This document shows, piece after piece, positions 21,802-31,700 of a stretch of 64,000 nt of DNA (position 1 is the first letter of the stretch; each line of letters begins with the position of its first letter). Where the stretch lies: NCBI GenBank assembly GCA_029298735.1, contig JANSLP010000077.1:56933-120932 (forward strand), given 5' to 3'. The position numbers were made by a program, and so were the translations under genes. The notes under the pieces were generated by a model, which did no database searches, was not told the origin of the DNA, and saw only the letters and a program-made list of their open reading frames with translations. Origin of the DNA: Ophiostoma sp. CBS 140.51 (taxonomy: Eukaryota; Ascomycota; Sordariomycetes; Ophiostomatales; Ophiostomataceae).

Positions 21802-23891
21802 ATGGCGTCCAACGCCAGCCCTTCTTTGCCGCACCGGACGGTCTCGACGATTCGGACGAGTGTTAGCGCTGGAAGCAGTGTTGGGAGCTCCGGTGCAGCT
21901 GCGGCCAGCTATAGGGTAGGTAGCCACGCTGCGCCGGCCACACCAGGTGGAGGGCCGCATACCCCTGTGCGCACAACCCCTTCGGCCTTCTCGTCACCCT
22001 CTACACTGCGCGCCGAGGAGGAGACTATTGTGATCGAGGTGGGCGCACGGTATATGCGCATCGGACTGGCGGGAGATGTTGTCTGCCGAGGGACTGTGGC
22101 CTTTGGGCCTGACCAGCAGCGCCGTGTGGGCGATTTGCGGGTGTGGCAGGAAGACTACCACCACGACTGGCGGCGAGCCGGCGAAGACGGAACAGGGCGA
22201 ACCTGGGACACGGCATACGAGCTGTGGCAGATGGACGTGCGCAACATTGACGCGGGATTGATCTCGGATAAGCTGGAGCGGGCGTTGCGTGAAGCATTCA
22301 CAAAGTCTGTCACACTTTCTCCCACTCTATGATATTTTGATATTTGCAGAATTCTGACACTATTAGATACCTACTGATCGACTCACGGCCAAGGCGCATG
22401 GTGGCCGTACTTCCGCCTTCGATCCCCCATCCACTTCTGTCTACGACATTAGACACAATCTTTGGCCGCTTCCAGAGCCCGAGCGTGTCGCTGCTGTCAG
22501 CACCAGTAGCTGCAGCTGTGGCCGCTGGTGTTCGCAGCGCACTCGTTGTCGACCTTGGCTGGGCCGAGACTGTGGTGACGAGCGTGTACGAGTACCGAGA
22601 GGTGTCGTCTTCGAGATCGGTACGTGCCGGACGTCTGCTGGTCCAGAATGTGCATGACCTGCTCGCGGCCATGATCTCGCCCGACTACGAGGAGAAGGAC
22701 GCAAAAGGCATGCCGGCAGCCACATCTCCCAGTCCGCGTGCGAACCGCGAGCATCTTTTGAGTTTTGACGAGTGCGAGGATGTTTCTGCACGCCTCGTGT
22801 GGTGCCGACAAACGGAAAACGGCCCGAGCAAGGACAATGCAAGACCAGCAGCGGCCACACAGCCCTCGGAGGGCGGCCTGGCGACCGTCGCCGAAACCGA
22901 CGAAACAGAAGAGGATGGGCACTCGACGCGGCCCGGAACTGGCTCATCGCGCGCCAACGGCGCCCGCACGACCAGTGTACCCCTACAGTCGTGTACGCCG
23001 CCAAAGACACTGAACGTATCATTCGACCAGCTAGCCGAGCCCTGTGAGACGACCTTTTTTGGCGGCACAGGTGAAGGCCTTGACATACCAGCCAGCTGGG
23101 ACGACGAGGAGCTACCAATCCCGCTTCTCATATTTCGCCACTTGCTACACCTGCCCGTTGATGTTCGCGCCGTCTGCATGGCCCGCATCATCTTTGTAGG
23201 TGGCTGCACAGGCGTTCTGGGCTTGCGCGGCCGCATCTTTGACGAAGTTGCACGCCTGGTGGCCGATCAAGGCTGGGATGGTGTGCGTGGCAAAGGCGTT
23301 GACCAGTACAAGGCCAACGCGAGGTTACGGCAGAAGAGGAACAATAATAAGGGAAATCGTGACAGAAAGGGCAGCCAGGACGACAGTGGCGATGCCAGCG
23401 GCGGTAACCCAATCTCCCCGACCTCATCTGCAGACTCAGGCGAATCGGCGGACGGTGTTTGGCACGATGCGGCCAACGCACAGCCCGAGCGCGACCCGGT
23501 CGAAGAAGAGCTGCGAAAGACACGGACGCGCAGCGATAGTACAGCACCCGCTGTGCCGGGTGGGCAGCCGCAGCAGCAAGGCCATATCAACGGACAGATG
23601 CGCGCAGCCGAGACGCTGGGCGCTTGGAGCGGTGCCAGCTTGTTGGCACAGCTGCGCGTGCCTGCACTGGCGGTCGTTGATAAGGAGCAGTGGGCGCAGC
23701 AGGGTGGCGTCTTGGGCGCCGTGCGTCCGAGCGATGTCGACGCCAAGCAGCAGATGCAGCGACAGAGCATGGGCCCTGGCGGATTGTTGCGCAGCGTGGT
23801 GGGCGGTGGATTGGGAGGTGCATCTGGGTCCGGGGCGGCATCTGGGTCCGGGGCGGCAAGCTGGACGCTGGGATCTTGGGGTGTTGTGTGA
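21802..23891 (+). CDS. arp10: actin-related protein Arp10 (dynactin pointed-end subunit)
   Basis: Divergent actin-like protein of the dynactin complex, required for dynein transport and nuclear movement in filamentous fungi (Neurospora RO-7 type). Exons 21802-22304 and 22367-23891; 675 aa. The join is phase 2 with an unusual donor GTCTGT and acceptor CTATTAG, giving AFTKYLLIDSRPRR, which fits the actin fold. An alternative phase-0 join (donor at 22311, acceptor TTTGCAG at 22340) would add a few residues. Actin-like segments: EETIVIEVGARYMRIGLAGD near the N-terminus, ALVVDLGWAETVVTSVYEYR in the middle and IIFVGGCTGVLGLRGRIFDE near the C-terminus. Ser/Pro/Gly-rich inserts lengthen it well beyond canonical actin. 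It ends in a GSGAAS repeat. Confidence 0.88.
23820..23855 (+). repeat. 18-bp tandem duplication at the ARP10 3' end
   Basis: Two exact in-frame 18-nt units encode a repeated Ala-Ser-Gly-Ser-Gly-Ala block just before the C-terminus. Confidence 0.9.
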
Positions 23892-24277
23892 GGAAACCGT
23901 AAAAAAGGAGATAAAAGAGCGATTATATATATACCCGAGAAATACTACGATTTTGCAAGCACATGAGAAAATGTTTGAAGATTTTTTATTTATTTATTTG
24001 GTTTCTGTTCTCTTGCAACGAGAACGGTAACATGGTAATGATAACAGGGTAAGACAGAAAAAGATAATAAAAAAGACACAGGCGGTAGGTAGTATACAAT
24101 ACTCGAGAGTAGTAGATTTGGGCGCAGGAAATAAAAATGAGGATGAAAAGTGAACGCCAACCCTGATGCAAGAAACGATCCGCCGTTTTCTTCCCAAAAT
24201 AAATTAGACAATGTCCTCCCATTTTGTTTGATTTTTGAGTTGATTTCATATCCGAGACAGACGGCCATCGCAACTTC
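23892..24277. other. convergent 3' region ARP10/RPC82
   Basis: 386 nt of AT-rich sequence holding both 3' ends. No gene seen. Confidence 0.5.
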
Positions 24278-26735
24278 TTAGTAGTCACGCAACGTCCCAA
24301 CCAGGCTGTCCAGGCGCATCACTTGGCCCATCAGCTTCTGCTCGATCTCGACGTACGACTGGTATTTATCAAAGTACTTCTTCTCGAGCGCCTCCTTCTC
24401 GCGGCCCTTGACGTCAGGGCGCTGCACAAACGTAAGCACCTCCTTGTTCTCCCGGCGGTGCACGTCGCGGATGCGTAGGCAGCGCACCATGGCCTTGTAG
24501 GCGTTGTCGAGGAGGGTATCGATTGATCGTGGCGTGTCGCAGAACCACAGGAAGAGCGTTCGGCTCGCCGATCGGTTGTTGTCGCGCGGGACTTCTTGCA
24601 TGTCGACAAAGCCGTGCATCTGCATCTCGAGCATTTTGTTCTGAACGTCGCTCTTCTTCATCAGCGCCATCGTCGGCAGCGTCTTCTCGTCGAGCTTGCC
24701 CTTGTCGCGCAGGATGCGGGCGAGGCGCAGGCCCTGGCGGCCGACCTTGCGCTCAATGGCGTTGTCAAGTTCGGACTCGCGCAGTCGCTTAAACAGCGGC
24801 TCAAAGTCGACGGTCCACGTGCCACGGTCGCAGTGGCGCACAAATTTGTACTTGTTGTCGCACAAAAGAAGGAGGTGCTGGCGCATCTGCTGCATGCGCA
24901 GTTCTTCGGAGGGCGGTGAAGGGGCTGCTGCACTCTCGTCAAACTTGACGCCTTTGGCGCCGCCTACTGGCTTGGAGTTTGCCGGCCCGTTTGATCCGTT
25001 TGGTGTGTGGTTACCGTTCAATGCCGGCGTAGAAGCTTGTTGAAGAGGCGCGGTCGGGGGAGGGTAGATCTCGCCTTCTGAGTCGTAGTCCTCGTCGTCC
25101 AGGTCGAAATCCTCCTCCTCGCCGCCTTCGTCGCCGATAACAATGGCATCAACCTTCGCGTGACGTTCTAATCGCTCTGCTGTCGGGATATCGACCTCGT
25201 CGGCCGAGGCTTTACCAATGCCGGTAAAAACGTCTAGGCCCGGGCTGAGGTTGTCGTAGATATCTGACGTGTTCACAGCACGCGCGCGGTAGAATTCGCC
25301 GCCGGCAATGTCGACAAGGGGATCGGCGCGGCAGCGTGTGACCGTCTCAGTCAGCTGGCGCAGAAGAGCACCATAGACCTGAGCAGTCGTCTCGCCGATG
25401 GCAGCTGTGGCCGCCTGCACGAGGCGGTGGTTGCGGAGCTCCACAGCGCACTTTTCGTGGTTGACGCGCAGGACAATCTTAGGCTGTAGGCAGGCAGCGT
25501 TGTTAGCAAATGTGGCAAAGTATAAGAGAAAGGGAAAGAGAATGTATGAGGCAGAAATATGGCAGAAACATGGGGTGATAATGTGTTTGACATACATCCA
25601 ACGAAGGGTCTCTCTCGTCGCTGTGGAAGCCGTTGCTCTTGTCGCCATTGAGGAGCTTCCTAAGTTTTTGACGGCCACCGCCGTTCGTCTGGAGGGTACG
25701 CTTGAGCTTGCGAGGCTCGTCACGCAGGTTGTAGAGCTCTTCCGACACGCGGGTCTCGTACTCTTCCTTCTTCTTGAGACCACGTATGCCGTCGGAGAAG
25801 TATTTCGTCTTAATCATTTCTCGGGTTTCGGACTGGCGGTCGGGAAAACTCTTGAACGATGCCGTGCTGACCACCTCGAGTACCTCGGCATGGATGAGCC
25901 GGCAGAGGACCGAGTTGAGGTGTTCAAGTGACCGGATCGCTGCCGGTTCTCGTGCCCTGCCGTCGCTTTCATTGTGTGGAGTGCCGCCATTCGTGTGACC
26001 ATCGGCATGGTTTCCGTTTGTGTGGCCATTTGTGCCATTTGTACCGTTCTTGGTCGCGTCTGCTTTGTTGATCTGGGCCTTGTAAGCCTCTTTGAGGTCG
26101 GCAATGCGTGTGTGGCCCAGGGCAAACATGCTCTGAATCACATCGCGGGCGTCGGCGCCGTGGAGCGACTCGACCATCTCCAGCACCTTGCCCGACCGCA
26201 GCAGGTTGTAGGCGGCTGAGGGGTTGGCATCGTAGACAGTCGTGCGGTCGGGGCCGCTGACATAAAAGAAGAGGAGGTCGTATTGAAGGAGGACGGCGAG
26301 GCCGTGACGGAGTTGCTTTGGGGTAAGTGATGTGTACTGCGCGAGCTGTGACAGGCCGGCCCTGCCTCGGTTTAGCAGCGCCGCGAAGATGCGCTGAGAT
26401 GTGTTAGCGGCGACTAAAGGAAGCCAACAAGACAGGAGAATAGAGTGTAGAGAAGACATACCGACGGCAGCTCCCCGTAGATATCATCGATGACCAGGGT
26501 GCAGAGCTCCGCAAGGTTTTTCGTCTGGGGCGGGTGTGGTGTTAGCAAACGGTCCATTCTGTACCTGGACGATCCAGGCCTCCCTCTTTGGCTGTGTTTG
26601 ACGTTGATCTGTGCTGATGGATGAATACTCCAACCCAGCCGCATCGCATCGCATCGCATCACGAAAACAAAAACAGATGCAGCAATGGCAACGAACTGCA
26701 CCAAATTTCGGGAAGTGACTCACCACCAACAACAT
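24278..26735 (-). CDS. rpc82: DNA-directed RNA polymerase III subunit Rpc82 (RPC3/C82)
   Basis: Subunit of the C82/C34/C31 subcomplex needed for Pol III initiation on tRNA and 5S genes. Four exons: 26724-26735 (only 12 nt, MLLV), 26462-26524, 25596-26393, 24278-25483, all joined in phase 0; 692 aa. Donors GTGAGT, GTATGT, GTATGT; acceptors CCCAG, CTCAG, CTACAG. The joined N-terminus reads MLLVTKNLAELCTLVIDDIY then GELPSRIFAALLNRGR, the RPC3 winged-helix start. Further motifs: LTPKQLRHGLAVLLQYDLLF, SLEHLNSVLCRLIHAEVLEV, PKIVLRVNHEKCAVELRN and the C-terminal RTLFLWFCDTPRSIDTLLDN. Insertions rich in Asn/Thr/Gly (NGTNGTNGHTNGN) and acidic residues (DEGGEEEDFDLDDEDYDSEGE) are expansions. Divergent from QCR2. 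Confidence 0.93.
26641..26660. repeat. (GCATC)4 pentanucleotide repeat
   Basis: Four exact GCATC units inside RPC82 intron 1. Confidence 0.9.
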
Positions 26736-27663
26736 AGCGAAGAAAGGGCGTAAAGGGTCGAAATCGGGTCTGCCAGGAGGATTTGGCGTCTAGAGATCCT
26801 CTCACTATCTCTAGAGCTGCCACAGATGCTACCGTAAAAACATTGAGAGGTGATGGTGGATTGGGAGAGAGAACGAAAAAAAAGAAGATCTTAGGAAGGC
26901 TCTACGTAGAACTTTTTTTGGCGTGAAAATGGAGTCAGCTGCGTCTGGGACCTCCAATTGGCGCGGGAAAGTGGATTCTGCAGTTTTAGTGGATTATTCC
27001 CATTTTTCGCCTGCCTTTTACTGCAGGACGTTGGAATAACACAGCGTAAAAGACTGTCTGTTTACTGGAAGGGACTGGACCTGGGTCACTATTCCTGGAG
27101 GTAATCGTCAATGCATTGAATGCGGGCGGCTGGGCTCAAATGGGTGGGCGACGAGTTTGTTAGCGGGGTTGGCCACGGTGCGGCAGAATACGACTTAGGA
27201 GGGGAGCGAACAAGCACCTGTCTCGCTCACCTCGTTGTGAGTCGTTTGTCTCATTGAGCGGGCGTTACTACTGCCACTCTGCGCTTGCACTCTACAGCTG
27301 GCAGGGAACCGCTAGACCGGCCACCAGCTGGCACAGCTCCAGTTTTTCCTCGTCCCAGGCCGAAAATTGCTCGGAACCGTCGTTGGGCCGTTCCTTCCCT
27401 TGCGCGAAATGAAATAAGCTGCTGGCAATTGGATGACATTTCCGTCCACTGGGAAAGAGCGTCCGGGAGAAAAAAAATAGCACCAGCTGCCCGTTCCTTT
27501 GCCTGCAAGTCACCTCATTGCCTCATTTGCACCTTTTTGCAACCTCGTCGCAAAACATCACGTACACAACCACTCCCGTCAATTGAGGTTCCCCACCACC
27601 TCGTCGACTCTCGAATCTCGAATTTCCTTCGTCTTTTTTCTTCTTCGCCGTCAGACCTACACA
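26736..27663. promoter_or_regulatory. divergent promoter region RPC82/QCR2
   Basis: 928 nt. Contains a palindromic CCAATTGG at 26954-26961 overlapping GGCGCGGGAAA, and a reverse CCAAT box (ATTGG, 27428-27432) about 230 nt upstream of QCR2. CCAAT boxes are the known target of the Hap complex, which drives respiratory genes; the assignment here is inference. The last 130 nt before QCR2 is a CT-rich leader. Confidence 0.45.
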
Positions 27664-29418
27664 ATGATCTCGAGATCGGCCGTCTCAAGGGCAAGCCAGG
27701 TTGCCCTCCGGCGGCAGTCGTGCGCCCAGGCGCAGAGCCGCGGCTTTGCTGCCGCTGCTTCGACGCCCGCTGCCTTCGAGGCGACCGAGGTTTCCGGCGT
27801 CTCTGTCGTGTCCAAGGATGCCCACGGCCCGTCCACGAAGCTCGCCATTGTCGCTAAGGCCGGTACCCGTTACCAGCCGGCTCCCGGCCTGACCGCGGGC
27901 CTTGAGGGATTTGCTTTCAAGGTGAGACCGACCACCTCCCGACACTGTAGGAGATTAGGGGAGGCATGGAGTGGGACAGGCAGTGCACGCAGTGCTCTGT
28001 GAAAGAGGAGGAAAATATATGGGACGTTTGGGGAGAGCATTGGACGATGCTGGGAGGCCCATCTGGACCTATGCCAAGATCCCGATATACTGACGTTGAA
28101 CCCGCCTAGAACACCCTGAAGCGCTCCGCCCTCCGTATCACCCGCGAGACCGAGCTGCTCGGCGGCCAATTGACCTCCTACCACACCCGTGAAGCCATTG
28201 TTCTCGAGGCCAACTTCCTCCGTGAGCACCTGCCCTACTTCACGGAGCTCCTGGCCGAGGTTGTTGCCGAGACCAAATTTGAAGGTAAGCCGATATATTG
28301 GACGACTATAAGGAGGATGAAGATGATGGTGGACCAGACCGCTCTGGCATTTATGTGACGCGATTGTCCATACTGCTGAGACACGACGACTAACAACCCT
28401 CGCAGAGCACGAGCTGGCTGAGGACATCGACCCCGTCCTCCACATCAAGCAGGCCAAGTACTCGGCCGACGACCTGGCCACCGCCCTGGACGCTGCCCAC
28501 GCCGTTGCCTTCCACACCGGCCTGGGTGAGGCTCTGAACCCATCGACGACCACTCCCCTCAGCAGCTACCTGAGCCACACCAGTGTCTCCCAGTTCGCCA
28601 ACTCCGCCTACGCTCGCTCCAACTTCGCCCTGGTTGCCGATGGTGCTACCCAGGTTGCCTTGAGCAAGTGGGTTGACCAGTTCTTCAAGAAGTCCCCCAA
28701 CTCCGGCAGCGCCCTCACCAGCGCCGCCTCCAAGTACTACGGTGGCCAGCACCGCATCGAGTCCGCCTCGGGCAACGCTGTCGTCATTGCCTTCCCCACC
28801 AGCGGCCTGAAGGCCCCTGACGCCACTGTCGAGGTCCTGACTGCCCTGCTCGGCGGCGAGTCCAGCATCAAGTGGACCCCTGGCTTCACCCTGCTGTCCA
28901 AGGCTGCCGCTGGTGTCCACGGCGCTCAGATCGTTGCCCGCAACCTGGCCTACTCCGACGCCGGTCTGCTGACCCTGCAGGTTACTGGCCAGTCTGCCGC
29001 TGCTGTCCGCGCGGCTGCCGATGCTGCCGTTAAGGTCCTGAAGACCGTCGCTGGCGGCTCGGCCTCCAAGGAGGATGTCGCCAAGGCCATAGCCAAGGCC
29101 CGCTTCGATGCGCTGACCGCTCAGGAGCCCGGTAGCGCCGGCGTCACGGCCGCCGGTACGGCCGCCCTGCACGGCCTGAAGACCTTCCAGCCCGCTGAGG
29201 CCAGCAAGGCCTACGCCGGCGTCACTGCTGAGAAGCTGACGACTGTACGTTTTATGCTCATGTCCCTACTATTCAAACCTCCATAACGTGTCCATCCTAG
29301 CATACTAACTATTTTCTTATAGCTGGCCAAGAAGCTTGTTGACGGCAAGGCGTCCTTCGCCGCTGTCGGTGACCTGCACGTCCTGCCCTTCGCGGAGGAT
29401 GTCGGCCTGACGGTGTAA
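27664..29418 (+). CDS. qcr2: ubiquinol-cytochrome c reductase core protein 2 (complex III)
   Basis: Non-catalytic M16-peptidase-like core subunit of the bc1 complex in the mitochondrial inner membrane. Four exons: 27664-27921, 28110-28284, 28406-29244, 29323-29418; phases 0, 1, 0; 455 aa. Start MISRSAVSRASQVALRRQSC with many Arg/Ser/Ala and no acids is a typical matrix-targeting presequence. Core motifs: GLTAGLEGFAFKNTLKRSAL, ETELLGGQLTSYHTREAIVL, and LKTFQPAEASKAYAGV near the end. The zinc-binding HxxEH motif of active M16 enzymes is absent, as expected for core 2. Splice sites: donors GTGAGA, GTAAGC, GTACGT; acceptors CCTAG, CGCAG, TATAG. High GC3 suggests strong expression. ATP15 lies 0.8 kb downstream on the same strand. 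Confidence 0.95.
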
Positions 29419-30224
29419 GGAGGGGTGCCTGTGTACGCGTCGATGTGTAGTTTTGCATTTGCCGTTTCTGCTGCGTAGGTTGGTTGGATCCTTTTCTTCT
29501 TTTTTTCTTAATTTTTGTTTTTAGAATTTGGGGTTTGTCGATTCATCAGACGAGAAAAGACGGCCGGAAAAGAGAAAGTGAAGAGCGTGAAGAGAAAGCG
29601 TGGGGGAGCACAAAGAGACAAAATGGGAAAGAAAAAGAAAAAAAAGAAGAAAAAAGAAACCTTTTTGTATCAACAGTAGTCCATAACAAACAACCACGTT
29701 GCTTGACAACATAAGAAAGAGTTGTCGTTCAGCGTGGACCAGCCACCTTCTTTGCCGGATATTGTGCATATAAAGAAAGAAGCCATACTTACTTAAGCCC
29801 TCAATTTCTGGTGATCCTGATTTCTTATATAACAACTCAGACAAAAATTTGAAAGTTCAGGACCGTGAAAGAATTTGCAATTGCTCTCTTTCACAAGAAT
29901 TAAACGGTCATGACTGTCCGTTGCAGCCAACATTGAGCTTCAGGGGAACTGTGATCGCCGTTGTTGACTAGCGATGGGTGGAATGGGTGGAGCTCTGTCG
30001 CTTTGGCGTGTGGCTGAAAATCACGTGACTCCCCGGCAGAAGGCGGCCGGAATATGTCGCGCAGCCGAGCTATTTTGCTGGACTCTCGAGATTTTCCCCT
30101 TCCTCCTTGAAGTTCGAAAACGGTTTTATTGCCGACCGCACCTCTACGCTTCAATCCACGATCACCACCACCCAAACACAACCCGATTCTCCCTCCCAAC
30201 AACACCCATCCATTCTTTTTCAAA
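29419..30224. promoter_or_regulatory. QCR2 3' flank and ATP15 promoter with palindromic E-box
   Basis: A perfect TCACGTGA palindrome at 30021-30028 lies about 200 nt upstream of the ATP15 start and matches the Cbf1/bHLH core. The first 300 nt is the QCR2 3' flank. No gene seen. Confidence 0.45.
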
Positions 30225-30636
30225 ATGTCCGCGTGGAAAGCCGCTGGCCTCTCGTGAGTCACCCAACCTCCGTCCAAGACCGCGCGCCAACGAGCCGGCG
30301 AAAGGCGACAAATACGACAATCTCGACGACAAATGACAGACGGAGAATGCAATGCTGACATTTCGTTCGTAGGTACAACCGCTACCTGGCAATTGCCGGT
30401 CGCGCTGTCCGCCGCAGCCTGAAGGAGGATAAGAGACTCGTTGCTGAGCGCCGCGGCCAGCTGGACCTCCGCTTCTCGAAGTGGCAGGTAAGAAACGACC
30501 CTGACCCCGACCGCCAAATTTGGCACCAGAGAACGACAAGAGTACTGACAAGAATAAACAGGGTGGCAAGCAGGGTGAGGCCAAGAACGTCGCCGACGCC
30601 CAGACCGCCGCCGCCGCCGAGGCCGCCTCCGCATAA
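30225..30636 (+). CDS. atp15: mitochondrial ATP synthase subunit epsilon (F1 sector)
   Basis: Small subunit of the F1 central stalk in the mitochondrial matrix. Three exons: 30225-30253, 30373-30487, 30562-30636; phases 2 then 0; 72 aa. The joined N-terminus MSAWKAAGLSYNRYLAIAGR followed by AVRRSLKEDKRLVAERRG is the family signature, with W4 and the SYNRYL motif formed across the first splice junction (TC/G). Donors GTGAGT and GTAAGA; acceptors CGTAG and AACAG. Ala-rich C-terminus (DAQTAAAAEAASA) is somewhat longer than in yeast. Too short and too broken by introns to appear as a single open frame. The neighbour QCR2 is also an oxidative-phosphorylation gene. Confidence 0.93.
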
Positions 30637-31700
30637 ACGACGACACCCCACGATCGATGACTGCGACAGGAGACGCGAGAGGATGCTGAAGAGCCGATTG
30701 TACGAGGGACGAGAAGGAAACGAAACGAGAACCTCACTGCGAATCGAACAATGCTTGAGGACGAGAAAGCTTGAGGAATATTGGCCTCATAGTGACAATT
30801 GCAGTCTTGTATGCCTCGACGTATAGCAGCACCCAAGCCATCTGTATGTACTTATTTTTCTTGGAGACGAAACGGCACGGCGAAAAAAGCACCTGTCCGT
30901 TTATAGAGACCATAAATAAAAAGAACAAAATTGTGAAACTATTGTCAGTATGTGAGTAATTGGAGCTGTTACTTGGTGAATACTCCTTCCGATATCGACG
31001 CACTTTGGCTAAGGGAGGTACGGAGCATATACGCGCTGTCGTGCCTTCGTTGGTCCGGCGCAGGAGGATGGCTGCTAAATCCGACCACCAGGCTGACACC
31101 TGAGAGTTTTTTTAGCGGTTGGCTGCATTGTGATGGAAGCTTGAAAGGCCTAGCCCAAGCACATGTCCGACCCAACAAACCCCTCCATTACAGTTCGATA
31201 TTACGAACGGTGAGCCTGAATTCGCATCTTGAGTCAGCCTCGATTTGTCTTTCATGTTTTAGATACACTTTTCAATGGATTATGATAAAATTTGAACCAT
31301 CTTTCTTCTTCTTGTGTTTGACTCCTTCCCTATATCGAGCCCTTTTGCGGATGTAAGGAAAGAGGGACGGAGCTTGTTGGTGGGCTTCTTTCCTAAAAGT
31401 TTCGAAGTACGCCCACACTAATAATCGACCTTTCCTCACGAGCTACGAGCCGACTGTCATTCCTTCAGACTCTTGACCTTGTTGATATTATTGGCGCAAG
31501 GTGAGCAGCGAACTCTTGGCGGACGTTTCTCTTATTTCAGATCTCGACGTCTATATTGTTACACTCGCGACTGACACTCGACATTTCCCGCAGCCTTGCG
31601 CCGCCCATGCACAAGAAACCCCGCCTTATGGCCGATCGGATGATATAAAGACACCCATCCCTTACCCAGACACCGTCGCCGGTCCTCTAAACTGGTAGAG
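30637..31700. other. intergenic ATP15 to NAA35
   Basis: About 1.06 kb: ATP15 3' flank and NAA35 promoter. No gene or clear element seen. Confidence 0.4.

Noticed and set aside
28390..29172. 260-codon frame antisense to QCR2 (Gly/Val/Leu/Gln-rich)
   Set aside because: Exact shadow of the high-GC3 QCR2 exon 3; no family features of its own.
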